64,000 nt of DNA from Streptacidiphilus sp. ASG 303 (lineage in GTDB: Bacteria; Actinomycetota; Actinomycetes; Streptomycetales; Streptomycetaceae). The translations under genes were made by a program, and so were the position numbers. The stretch covers positions 1-64,000 of the forward strand of contig NZ_JAJLRA010000030.1 of assembly GCF_020991365.1 (NCBI RefSeq), written 5' to 3'. Each line of letters starts with the position of its first letter. The stretch's first letter is position 1. Positions 25,836 through 35,489 of this stretch are shown in pieces. The notes beneath the pieces are model-generated. The model made no database searches. It saw nothing but the letters and a program-made list of their open reading frames with translations, and had not been told where the DNA came from.

Positions 25836-27329
25836 TCAGCTGCTCAGCGCCGCCAGCTGATCCAGGAACCACTGCTGGGGCGGCAGCGCCGTCGCCGCGG
25901 CGGCGAGCCGCTTGCTGCGGTCGGTCCGCTCGGAGGCGGGCATGGACAGCGCCCGGTGCAGCGCCTCCGCCGTGGCGACCACGTCGTAGGGGTTGACGGT
26001 GACCGCGTCCTCGCCCAGCTCGGCGTGGGCGCCCGCCTCCCGGGAGAGCACCAGGGCGCAGCCCTGGTCGGAGACCACCGGGATCTCCTTGGCGACGAGG
26101 TTCATGCCGTCCCGGATCGGGTTGACCAGCGCCACGTCGGCCAGCCGGTAGGCGGCCAGCGACCGCGGGAAGTCGTCCTCGACGTGCAGGATCAGCGGCT
26201 GCCAGCCCTCGGTGCCGAACTCGTCGTTGACCTCCCGCGCGATCCGCTGCACGGCAGCCGTGTACTCGCGGTACTCCGGCAGGTCGTGCCGCGAGGGGTA
26301 GGCGAACGCGACGTGCACCACCCGGTCGTGCCACTCGGGGCGGGTGCGCAGCAGGTGCCGGTAGGCGAGCAGGCCGCGCACGATGTTCTTCGACAGCTCG
26401 GTGCGGTCCACCCGGACCACCACCCTGCGGTCGCCCACGGCCTCGCGCAGCGTCGCCAGCCGGGAGTCGACGTCGGGCCGGTGCGCCCGCTCCCGCAGGA
26501 AGTCCGCGTCGGCGCCCAGTCCGTGCACGCCGATGCGGGTGGTCCGGCCCCCGTGGACGATCCGCAGGTCGCCGCCGTCGGCGGGCCGCTCCACCCGGGC
26601 CCCCAGGACGTCCTCGCAGCAGTCGGCGAAGGCGTCCGCCCAGCGCCGGGTGAGGAAGGCCGCCCGGTCGGCGCCCAGGATGCCGGCGAGCACCTCGCGC
26701 GCCACGTCGTCGGGCAGCATCCGGTAGTAGTCCGGCGGCGCCCACGGCGTGTGCGAGAAGTGCCCGATCCGCAGGTCCGGGCGGCGCTCGCGGAGCAGGC
26801 CGGGCACCAGCGTGAGGTGGTAGTCCTGCACCAGGACCGCCGCCCCCTCGGCGGCCTCCTCGGCGAGGGCGTCGGCGAAGGCGGCGTTGTACGTCTCGTA
26901 CGACGCCCACTCCTTGCGGAACCGCTCGTCGAAGTCGGGCGCGACGGGGGTGTTGTACAGCAGGTGGTGGACGAACCAGAGCGTGGAGTTGGCGATGCCG
27001 TTGTAGGCGCGGGCGAAGGTGCCGGGGTCGATGTCCAGCATGCGGACGGACTGGCCGCCGGTGTCGTGCCCGGCCCGGTCCAGGCGGCCCGACGGGGCCT
27101 GGCGGGCCGCGGTGCGGTCGCCCTCGGTGAGGGCCGCGCAGACCCAGACGGCGTCCGTGTCCCCGATCGCGGACAGCCCGGAGACGAGCCCCCCGCCGCC
27201 CCGCTTCAGCGACAGCCCCCCGTCGTCCCCGACGGTGAAGGACACCGGCCCTCTGTTCGAGGCCACCAGGACGGGCGCGCCGCCGCGGGCGGGGGCGGGG
27301 AGATCGGGACGTGCTGCGGTCTCGGCCAT
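25836..27329 (-). CDS. otsA: Trehalose-6-phosphate synthase
   Basis: 497 residues of glycosyltransferase family 20. The N-terminal VLVASNRGPVSF, the central VQDYHLTLVPGLLRERRPD and FSHTPWAPPDYYRMLP (acceptor and donor sites), RTELSKNIVRG, and the C-terminal NPIRDGMNLVAKE are all canonical. It transfers glucose from a nucleotide-glucose donor to glucose-6-phosphate; actinobacterial enzymes often prefer GDP- or ADP-glucose. ATG at 27329. It follows gpgS by 41 bp in the same direction, forming a probable two-gene operon for compatible-solute phosphates. Confidence 0.95.
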   Translation of the reverse strand: MAETAARPDLPAPARGGAPVLVASNRGPVSFTVGDDGGLSLKRGGGGLVSGLSAIGDTDAVWVCAALTEGDRTAARQAPSGRLDRAGHDTGGQSVRMLDIDPGTFARAYNGIANSTLWFVHHLLYNTPVAPDFDERFRKEWASYETYNAAFADALAEEAAEGAAVLVQDYHLTLVPGLLRERRPDLRIGHFSHTPWAPPDYYRMLPDDVAREVLAGILGADRAAFLTRRWADAFADCCEDVLGARVERPADGGDLRIVHGGRTTRIGVHGLGADADFLRERAHRPDVDSRLATLREAVGDRRVVVRVDRTELSKNIVRGLLAYRHLLRTRPEWHDRVVHVAFAYPSRHDLPEYREYTAAVQRIAREVNDEFGTEGWQPLILHVEDDFPRSLAAYRLADVALVNPIRDGMNLVAKEIPVVSDQGCALVLSREAGAHAELGEDAVTVNPYDVVATAEALHRALSMPASERTDRSKRLAAAATALPPQQWFLDQLAALSS

Positions 27330-27370
27330 GCCCCGTACCTTGCCGTGCGGGGTGACCTGCAAACCCGTCG

Positions 27371-28384
27371 CTACGCCGCGCGCCGGGCCCGGTACTCCGG
27401 GACACCGGCCATCGGCGGCCGCTCCAGCACCGGGACGGGGTGCGTGTGGGGGACGAAGCCGCCGCCCCCGCCCCCCTCCGGCGCCCCGTCGGCCGCGCGG
27501 GAGAACTGGGTGAGCAGCGGCCGCACCAGCCCCTCCTCGTCCCCCTTGAGCCGGCCCGTGCGCACCAGCCGCTCCAGCGCGGTGCGGTAGATGGTGGCCG
27601 CCATCCGGCCCAGGGCCTGGCCGTCCTGGTGGCGGTGGTGGCGCACGCCGACGTCGACCTGGGCGAGCGCGTCCAGGCCCGCCTCGTCCAGCGCGTCCAC
27701 CAGCAGGCCCAGCTCCACGCCGTACCCGGTGGGGAAGTGCAGCCGCTCCAGCAGCGACCGGCGGGCCGCGTACTCGCCGCCGAGCGGCTGGACGAAGCCG
27801 GCCAGCTGCGGCCAGTGCAGGTTGAGCAGCGGCCGCGCCACCAGCTCGGTCACCCGGCCGCCGCCGGCCGGCACCACCGCGCCGCCGGCCTCCAGCGGCC
27901 GGTCGTACATGGCCTTCACCAGCTGGATCCCGGGGTCGGTCAGCAGCGGGCCGACCGTGCCGGAGACGAGGTCGGCGGAGAACTCCCGCAGGTCGGCGTC
28001 GACGAAGCAGACGATCTCGCCGGAGGTCGCCAGCAGCGACCGCCACAGCACCTCGCCCTTGCCGGGCACCGCCGGGACCCGCGGCAGCACCGTGTCGCGG
28101 TGCACCACCCGGGCGCCGGCCGCCTCCGCGACCGCCGCGGTGCGGTCGGTGGAGCCGGAGTCCAGCACCACCAGCTCGTCCACCAGCGGCGCCCGCTCCA
28201 CCAGCTCCCGGCGGATCACCGAGACGATCTCCCCGACCGTCGACTCCTCGTCCAGCGCGGGGAGGACCACGCTGACGGTGCCCGCGGGGCCGGCTGCCTC
28301 CTTGGCCGCCAGCAGCGTGCCCAGCGGCCGGTCGGCGGCGGACCAGGACCGGCGGCGAAGCCAGTCCTCCACCTCGTCGAGCAC
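27371..28384 (-). CDS. gpgS: Glucosyl-3-phosphoglycerate synthase
   Basis: 337 residues with a GT-A fold of family GT81: SVVLPALDEESTVGEIV at the N-terminus, the metal-binding DAD in CFVDADLREF, LVKAMYDRP, and the acceptor region FPTGYGVELGLLVDAL with RHHRHQDGQALGRMA. It transfers glucose to 3-phosphoglycerate, giving the precursor of glucosylglycerate or of methylglucose polysaccharides. The tail after residue 300 is Pro/Gly-rich. GTG at 28384 behind GAGAGGG. It heads the gpgS-otsA unit and is divergent from the SAM-riboswitch/metM unit. Confidence 0.92.
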   Translation of the reverse strand: MLDEVEDWLRRRSWSAADRPLGTLLAAKEAAGPAGTVSVVLPALDEESTVGEIVSVIRRELVERAPLVDELVVLDSGSTDRTAAVAEAAGARVVHRDTVLPRVPAVPGKGEVLWRSLLATSGEIVCFVDADLREFSADLVSGTVGPLLTDPGIQLVKAMYDRPLEAGGAVVPAGGGRVTELVARPLLNLHWPQLAGFVQPLGGEYAARRSLLERLHFPTGYGVELGLLVDALDEAGLDALAQVDVGVRHHRHQDGQALGRMAATIYRTALERLVRTGRLKGDEEGLVRPLLTQFSRAADGAPEGGGGGGFVPHTHPVPVLERPPMAGVPEYRARRAA

Positions 28385-28552
28385 TCGTGTCCCTCTCGTC
28401 GCTCCGGTCCGGTGACGACCCGGCGGTCCGTCTCGCGTGGCGGACGCCCCCTGTCCACGGCGGGACCGTCCGTTACAGTCTTGAACAAGCGGTACGACCC
28501 TCGCACGCCGGGGTCGGCCGCGGACAAACGCGCCCGCCACGGGTGCCACACA

Positions 28553-28690
28553 GCTCATCCAGAGGGACTGAGGGAACGGCCCGGTGAAGTCCCGGCAACC
28601 CTCCACCGGCTTCGCACCATGCGCGGGGCCCCGGTGGACAGGGTGCCAATTCCGTCCCGCGGCGAGACGCGCCGCGGGGAAGATGAGGAG
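28553..28690 (+). promoter_or_regulatory. SAM-I (S-box) riboswitch
   Basis: The conserved SAM-I elements occur in order. P1 pairs CTCATC (28554-28559) with GATGAG (28682-28687); GAGGGACTGAGGGA follows P1; the core CGGTGAAGTCCCGGCAACC is at 28582-28600; GGTGCCAATTCC is at 28642-28653; and a GC-rich P4-like hairpin and GGGAAGAT close the structure. The 3' strand of P1 abuts the GGAGAGAGG ribosome-binding site of the next gene and no terminator hairpin separates them, so ligand binding probably controls translation start. SAM binding should switch the downstream genes off. Confidence 0.93.
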
Positions 28691-28705
28691 AGAGGCCTCG
28701 CCACC

Positions 28706-30010
28706 ATGGCTGTGCAGACCGCCGCATCCGCGGCACCCGCCCCCACCGCCGGTCCCGGCCCCGCCGTCGACCTCGGCCCCGCCGTCGCGCTGTCCTGCCG
28801 CGAGTGCGGCGCCCGCGCGCCGCTCGGCCCCAGCTTCGCCTGCACCGAGTGTTTTGGGCCGCTGGAGGTCGCCTACGACCTGCCCGGCGGCGACCCCGAG
28901 GAGCTGCGCCGGCGGATCGAGTCCGGCCCCACCAGCATCTGGCGCTACGCCCCGCTGCTGCCCGTCCCCGCCGACGCCGCCTCCCACCCGGGCCTGCACC
29001 CGGGCTGGACCCGGCTCGTCCGGGCCGACAACCTGGCCGCCGAGCTGGGGATCACCGGCGGCCTCCACGTCAAGGACGACTCCGGCAACCCCACCCACTC
29101 CTTCAAGGACCGGGTGGTCGCGATCGCCGTCGAGGCGGCCCGCACCTTCGGCTTCACCACCCTCTCCTGCTCCTCCACCGGCAACCTCGCCGGCGCGGTG
29201 GGCGCCGCCGCGGCCCGGGCGGGCCTGCGGTCCTGCGTCTTCATCCCGCACGACCTGGAGGCGGGCAAGGTCGTGATGGCCGCCGTCTACGGCGGCGAGC
29301 TGGTGGCCATCGAGGGCTCGTACGACGACGTCAACCGCTTCTGCTCGGAGCTGATCGGCGACCCGGCCGGCGAGGGCTGGGGCTTCGTCAACGTCAACCT
29401 GCGCCCGTACTACGCCGAGGGCTCCAAGACCCTGGCGTACGAGATCTGCGAGCAGCTCGGCTGGCGGATCCCGGACCAGCTCGTCGTCCCGGTGGCGTCC
29501 GGCTCCCAGCTCACCAAGATCGACAAGGGGCTGAGGGAGCTGATCGCCCTCGGCCTCGTCGAGGACCGGCCGTACCGGATCTTCGCCGCCCAGGCCACCG
29601 GCTGCTCGCCCGTCGCCGCCGCGTACAAGGCCGGGCACGACGTGGTCCGCCCCGTGCGGCCCGACACCATCGCCAAGTCGCTGGCGATCGGCAACCCCGC
29701 GGACGGCCCCTACGTGCTGGACATCGCCCGCCGCACCGGCGGAGCCGTCGAGGACGTCTCCGACGCCGAGGTGGTCGACGCCATCCGCCTGCTCGCCCGC
29801 ACCGAGGGCGTCTTCGCCGAGACCGCCGGCGGCGTCACCGTCGGCGTGCTGCGCAAGCTGCTGGAGCAGGGCGTCCTCGACCCCGCCGCCGAGACCGTGG
29901 TGCTCAACACCGGCGACGGCCTCAAGACCCTCGACGCGGTCGCCGGCAGCGGCCCGACCGCGACCATCCGACCCACCCTTGCTTCCTTCCGAGAGGCCGG
30001 CCTCGCATGA
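28706..30010 (+). CDS. metM: Threonine-synthase-like PLP enzyme, probable homocysteine synthase MetM
   Basis: 434 residues of PLP fold type II, closely resembling threonine synthase. PLP lysine K134 sits in GNPTHSFKDR, with SSTGNLAGA and a Gly-rich phosphate loop (VASGSQLTKI). A CxxC-x11-CxxC zinc-ribbon-like segment (C31, C34, C46, C49) precedes the fold. Two context features argue against plain threonine synthesis: a SAM-I riboswitch upstream and a coupled ThiS/MoaD-like sulfur carrier downstream (ATGA overlap). Both fit the Streptomyces MetM/MetO route, in which O-phosphohomoserine plus carrier thiocarboxylate gives homocysteine. Automated pipelines would call it thrC; catalysis cannot be decided from sequence alone. 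ATG at 28706. Confidence 0.85.
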   Translation: MAVQTAASAAPAPTAGPGPAVDLGPAVALSCRECGARAPLGPSFACTECFGPLEVAYDLPGGDPEELRRRIESGPTSIWRYAPLLPVPADAASHPGLHPGWTRLVRADNLAAELGITGGLHVKDDSGNPTHSFKDRVVAIAVEAARTFGFTTLSCSSTGNLAGAVGAAAARAGLRSCVFIPHDLEAGKVVMAAVYGGELVAIEGSYDDVNRFCSELIGDPAGEGWGFVNVNLRPYYAEGSKTLAYEICEQLGWRIPDQLVVPVASGSQLTKIDKGLRELIALGLVEDRPYRIFAAQATGCSPVAAAYKAGHDVVRPVRPDTIAKSLAIGNPADGPYVLDIARRTGGAVEDVSDAEVVDAIRLLARTEGVFAETAGGVTVGVLRKLLEQGVLDPAAETVVLNTGDGLKTLDAVAGSGPTATIRPTLASFREAGLA

Positions 30011-30285
30011 GCGTCAACGTCCGCATCCCGACCATCCTGCGCACCTACACCGGCGGCGCCGCCGAGGTCACGGCCGAGGGCGCGACCCTCGCCGAGGTCG
30101 TCGAGGACCTGGAGGCCAACCACACCGGCATCCGGGCCCGCCTGCTGGACGACGCCGGGAAGCTGCGCCGCTTCGTGAACGTCTACGTCAACGACGACGA
30201 CGTGCGGTTCGCCGACGGGCTGGGCACCGCCACGCCGGACGGCGCCGGGGTCTCCATCATCCCGGCCGTCGCCGGCGGCTGCTGA
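30007..30285 (+). CDS. metO: ThiS/MoaD-like sulfur carrier protein, probable MetO
   Basis: 92 residues with the beta-grasp pattern of MoaD/ThiS/CysO carriers: VRIPTILRTYTGG, a central helix TLAEVVEDLEANHTG, LRRFVNVYVNDDD and VSIIPAVAGG. Carriers are adenylated and thiocarboxylated on a C-terminal Gly-Gly. Here the last residues are GGC, so one cysteine probably has to be removed by a JAMM-type peptidase before sulfur loading. Its ATG overlaps the metM stop (30007-30010), strong evidence for a joint function. A perfect 22-bp terminator hairpin follows. Confidence 0.88.
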   Translation: MSVNVRIPTILRTYTGGAAEVTAEGATLAEVVEDLEANHTGIRARLLDDAGKLRRFVNVYVNDDDVRFADGLGTATPDGAGVSIIPAVAGGC

Positions 30286-30305
30286 GCCGGCTCGGCTCGG
30301 CGCGG

Positions 30306-30354
30306 GGCCGGGGGCCGGGCGGACCACCACGGGTGGTCCGCCCGGCCCCCGGCC
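30306..30354 (+). terminator. Terminator of the metM-metO unit
   Basis: Perfect 22-bp arms at 30306-30327 and 30333-30354, one of the strongest hairpins in the window. Confidence 0.9.
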
Positions 30355-30968
30355 TTCTCCGTGTCCGTGCCCGCGCCCCCCGGACCGGACGGCCGCGGTT
30401 TCCGCACCGGGCGGCGCCGCATCGGTCGGCCGCGCACCGGACGGCTCCGTATTCGACGTCGTCGCAAGCGGAAAAAGGGCTGTGAGGATGATGTGCGGCG
30501 CGCAGGTTTGAATGCCGGAAGCGCGGTACAGTTGCTCCGGTCGACGGCGGTCCGTTCCACGGCACAGGAGAACGGCCCCACCCCTTTCTGTACCGCCGTC
30601 CCGCGTTCCAAACCTTCACCGCCGCACCGCGCAACGCCCCCCGCATGTCCGTCTCCTGAGACGGTGAGGCGCCGCGTGGTGCCCGTGCGTCATGGACGCG
30701 TCTGTTTTTGCGGTGCGAAATGTCGCGAAGGTCCGCCATGTCCGGCCCGTATTGCCATGCGCTGCGGTATTTGGTCGGGAATATCCGACACCGCCCCTTC
30801 CGATTTCTCGTCCATTTGACCTGTTGCACAGGGCGTCGATGCGGATACATTCAGCCGCGGTCGACACGTTCACCCGCTCAGGCTCTGCTTCGGGGGGCTG
30901 CGGTGGTCGGTCGTCCCGGGTCCGCGGAGTGCGGGTCCGTGAAAGGGCCAGTACTAGGGGAGTTTGGA
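30355..30968 (+). other. Long, AT-richer leader region upstream of the cold-shock gene
   Basis: 614 bp without a convincing gene on either strand and visibly less GC-rich than its flanks after about 30460. It contains TTGACC at 30816-30821 and GATACA at 30844-30849 (22 bp apart, not a canonical pair). It also contains a small hairpin GCGTC-ATG-GACGC (30687-30699) followed closely by a T-run (30704-30709), rare here and suggestive of the end of a short RNA. It may encode a regulatory RNA or a long cold-shock leader. Confidence 0.4.
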
Positions 30969-31172
30969 ATGGCTCAGGGCACCGTCAAGTGGTTCAACGC
31001 GGAGAAGGGGTACGGCTTCATCGCGGTCGACGGTGGTGCGGACGTGTTCGTCCACTACAGCGCGATCCAGATGGACGGCTACCGCACCCTCGAGGAGGGC
31101 CAGCGGGTCGAGTTCGAGATCTCTCAGGGCCAGAAGGGCCCGCAGGCGGACATGGTCCGCCTGGCCGGCTGA
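30969..31172 (+). CDS. Cold-shock protein (CspA family)
   Basis: 67 residues, the standard single-domain length. RNP1 is KGYGFIAV and RNP2 is VFVHYSAI, inside an OB fold beginning [11 protein letters not shown]. It binds single-stranded RNA/DNA and acts as an RNA chaperone. ATG at 30969 behind AGGGGAG. It is preceded by an unusually long untranslated region, common for cold-shock genes whose leader tunes expression, and followed by a 17-bp hairpin terminator. Confidence 0.95.
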   Translation: MAQGTVKWFNAEKGYGFIAVDGGADVFVHYSAIQMDGYRTLEEGQRVEFEISQGQKGPQADMVRLAG

Positions 31173-31260
31173 CCAGCCGGACGGTCTCGCCGCCGACCAC
31201 GGCCACCGACCGGAGAAGCGCCCGGACCGACGTGCCCGGCGAGTGCTCCACACGGTCCTC

Positions 31261-31299
31261 TGCGGGCCCGCACCCGATCGCCTCGGGTGCGGGCCCGCA
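31261..31299 (+). terminator. Cold-shock gene terminator
   Basis: Perfect 17-bp arms at 31261-31277 and 31283-31299 with a 5-nt loop. Confidence 0.85.
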
Positions 31300-31451
31300 G
31301 CCGTGCCCGGACGCGGCCCGGCCCGCGCCCGCCGCCTCCCGGCGCGTCCCGCCCCGCTCCCGCCGCGGCCGCCCCGCCGCCGCTCCGGCCGCGGCCGCCC
31401 CGCCGCCGCCCCGCCGCCGTCCGGGGCGTGTCCGCGGAGTGCCGCCAGTCG

Positions 31452-31495
31452 CTTGCACTCGGGGCGGGTGAGTGCTAATCATTGCGTTAGCACTC
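31452..31495. promoter_or_regulatory. Promoter with doubled CIRCE (HrcA) operator of groEL2
   Basis: Three half-sites follow one another: CTTGCACTC (31452-31460), nine bases, GAGTGCTAA (31470-31478), eight bases, TTAGCACTC (31487-31495). The first pair has the normal CIRCE layout and the second pair is a perfect inverted repeat sharing the middle half-site. A promoter TTGCAC (31453-31458) with TAATCA (31476-31481) at 17-bp spacing is embedded in it, so HrcA binding would block polymerase directly. The rest of 31173-31660 holds only the upstream terminator and a leader of about 170 nt. Confidence 0.88.
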
Positions 31496-31510
31496 TGAGG
31501 TTGAGAGTGA

Positions 31511-33283
<1,773 letters not shown>

Positions 33284-33314
33284 TCCCCCGCGGACCAGAG
33301 GCTCCAGAGCCGTA

Positions 33315-33354
33315 CCGGAGGGCGGCTCCCCGACACCGGGGAGCCGCCCTCCGG
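33315..33354 (+). terminator. groEL2 terminator
   Basis: Perfect 17-bp arms at 33315-33331 and 33338-33354 with a 6-nt loop, 31 bp after the stop codon. Confidence 0.88.
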
Positions 33355-33531
33355 CGTTCTCCGGCCCGTGCCCGCACCGCCCGGACCGCCCCGGGGCCGC
33401 CGGCCGGGCGACGCCCGCGCTTCACCCCGCACACAGCGGGAAGGAGGCCCCGGGCGGCGCCCGCGCGCCGCCCGGGGCGCCCGCCGGGCGCCCCGCACCG
33501 CGCACGCACCTCCCGAGGAGGACGGACCGCC

Positions 33532-34908
33532 ATGGCCATCGCATCGGTGAACCCCGCGACGGGGGAGACCCTCAGGACCTTCGAGCCGCTGGGCGGTCCG
33601 GGCGTCGAGGAGCGGATCGCCCGCGCCCACCACGCCTTCCTCGCCCACCGGCGCACCTCCTTCGCCGACCGCGCCGAGCGGATGCGCCGGGCCGCCGACC
33701 TGCTGGAGGCCGAGCAGGACGCGATCGCCCGCACCATGACCGCCGAGATGGGCAAGCCGCTCGCCCAGGCCCGCGCGGAGGCCGCCAAGTGCGCCACCGC
33801 CATGCGCTTCTACGCCGACCACACCGAGGGCTTCCTCGCGCCGGAGCCGCTGGCGGACCCGTCCGCCGTCAAGGCCTCGCGGGCGGAGACCCGCTGGCAG
33901 CCGCTCGGCGTCGTCCTCGCCGTGATGCCGTGGAACTTCCCGCTCTGGCAGGTGGTCCGGTTCGCCGCCCCCGCCCTCATGGCGGGCAACACCGGCCTGC
34001 TCAAGCACGCCTCCAACGTGCCGCAGACCGCCCTCTACCTGGAGGACCTCTTCCTGCGGGCCGGCTTCGCCGAGGGCTGCTTCCAGACCCTGCTGATCGG
34101 GTCGAAGGAGGTCGAGGCGGTGCTGCGCGACCCCCGGGTCGCCGCCGCCACCCTCACCGGCAGCGAGCCCGCCGGGCGGGCGGTCGCCGCCGTCGCGGGC
34201 GACGAGATCAAGAAGACCGTGCTGGAGCTCGGCGGCAGCGACCCCTTCGTGGTGATGCCCTCCGCCGACCTCGACGCCGCCGTCGCCGCCGCGGTCACCG
34301 GCCGTACCCAGAACAACGGCCAGTCCTGCATCGCCGCCAAGCGCTTCATCGTCCACCGGGACGTCTACGACGCCTTCGCCGAGCGCTTCACCGCGCGGAT
34401 GCGGGAGCTGCGGGTCGGCGACCCCATGGACGAGAAGACCGAGGTGGGGCCGCTCGCCACCGAGCAGGGCCGCGCCGACGTGGAGGAGCTGGTCGCCGAC
34501 GCCGTCGAGGCGGGCGCCACCGTGCTCTGCGGCGGGGAGCGGCCCGACGGACCGGGCTGGTTCTACCCGCCGACCGTCCTCGCCGACATCACGCCCGAGA
34601 TGCGCATCGCCCAGGAGGAGGTCTTCGGCCCGGTCGCCTCGCTCTACCGGGTCGGCTCCGCCGAGGAGGCGGTGGCGGTGGCCAACTCCACCTCCTTCGG
34701 CCTGGGGTCCGCGGCCTGGACGCAGGACCCGGCCGAGCAGGAGCTGTTCACCGCCGAGCTGGAGGCGGGCGCCGTCTTCGTCAACGGCATGGTGGCCTCG
34801 TACCCGCAGCTGCCGTTCGGCGGGATCCGGCGGTCGGGCTACGGCCGGGAGCTGGCAGCGCTCGGCATCCGGGAGTTCTGCAACGCCAAGACGGTCTGGG
34901 CGGGCTGA
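33532..34908 (+). CDS. Aldehyde dehydrogenase, succinate-semialdehyde type
   Basis: 458 residues of the NAD(P)-dependent aldehyde dehydrogenase superfamily. PWNFP (133-137) lies at the active site, the general base E232 is in LELGGSDPF and the nucleophile C266 in NNGQSCIAAK. PFGGIRRSGYGRE near the C-terminus is typical. The NNGQSC context and short N-terminus resemble succinate-semialdehyde dehydrogenases (GabD/Sad), which oxidise succinate semialdehyde to succinate, but substrate assignment is tentative. ATG at 33532 with CGAGGAGG. It is flanked by its own terminator and appears monocistronic. Confidence 0.88.
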   Translation: MAIASVNPATGETLRTFEPLGGPGVEERIARAHHAFLAHRRTSFADRAERMRRAADLLEAEQDAIARTMTAEMGKPLAQARAEAAKCATAMRFYADHTEGFLAPEPLADPSAVKASRAETRWQPLGVVLAVMPWNFPLWQVVRFAAPALMAGNTGLLKHASNVPQTALYLEDLFLRAGFAEGCFQTLLIGSKEVEAVLRDPRVAAATLTGSEPAGRAVAAVAGDEIKKTVLELGGSDPFVVMPSADLDAAVAAAVTGRTQNNGQSCIAAKRFIVHRDVYDAFAERFTARMRELRVGDPMDEKTEVGPLATEQGRADVEELVADAVEAGATVLCGGERPDGPGWFYPPTVLADITPEMRIAQEEVFGPVASLYRVGSAEEAVAVANSTSFGLGSAAWTQDPAEQELFTAELEAGAVFVNGMVASYPQLPFGGIRRSGYGRELAALGIREFCNAKTVWAG

Positions 34909-34916
34909 GGGCGGGG

Positions 34917-34963
34917 GCCGGAGGGCCGGGCCGCCACCCCCGTGCGCGGCCCGGCCCTCCGGC
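34917..34963 (+). terminator. Terminator after the aldehyde dehydrogenase
   Basis: Perfect 18-bp arms at 34917-34934 and 34946-34963. Confidence 0.82.
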
Positions 34964-35045
34964 TGTCCTCCGCCTGCCCCGCCGGCGGCGCGGCCCGGCT
35001 GTCGGCGCGGCCCGGCTGTCGGTGCGGCGGGGGACAATGGGACGC

Positions 35046-35489
35046 ATGTCCGCCGAGCCCAGCCCCGAGAGCCCCGAGCCGTCCGAGAGCCCCGAGGCGT
35101 CCGAGAGCCCCGACCCGTCCGGGAGCCCCGTCGGCCCCGACCTGGAGGCGGCGCTGCACGCCGCGCGCGCCTGCATCCTCGCCGACCTCACCGCCCGCGA
35201 CGTCTGCGACGCCGCCGTGGTCTCGCTGGTCGAGGACGCGGTGGCCCACCGCCGCTGGTGGGCCGAGCAGTGGCCGGACGGTGCCGCCTTCCTGCTCGGC
35301 CTCGTCGCCCAGGACGTCCAGGACGCCCTGCTGGAGGCGTACGGCCGGTGGCCGCTCTGCACGGTCCACGCCGCCGAGGGCGACCCGCATGCCCTGAGCA
35401 TCGAGCCCGAGCTCGGCCCCGACCCGCACTGGGTGTGCGGCAAGGAGGGCGCCGTGGTCGCCCCCGTCGGCGGGCTGGGCGACGCGTGA
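35046..35489 (+). CDS. Small acidic protein, unknown function
   Basis: 147 residues. The first 30 are a low-complexity run of (S/P)ESPE-type repeats, followed by a helical domain: LEAALHAARACILADLTARDV, VVSLVEDAVAHRRWWAEQWP and FLLGLVAQDVQDALLEAYGRWPLC, then HWVCGKEGAVVAPVGGLGDA. Two cysteines (WPLC, WVCG) with nearby histidines could bind a metal. It overlaps the next gene by four bases (GTGA at 35486-35489), so the two are co-translated. I recognise no named family; the pairing with a DUF4031 protein suggests a shared but unknown role. Confidence 0.78.
   Translation: MSAEPSPESPEPSESPEASESPDPSGSPVGPDLEAALHAARACILADLTARDVCDAAVVSLVEDAVAHRRWWAEQWPDGAAFLLGLVAQDVQDALLEAYGRWPLCTVHAAEGDPHALSIEPELGPDPHWVCGKEGAVVAPVGGLGDA

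Noticed and set aside
30371-30819. Open frames on both strands in the cold-shock leader region
   Set aside because: They have atypical codon use, no ribosome-binding sites and no protein features; the segment behaves as non-coding sequence.
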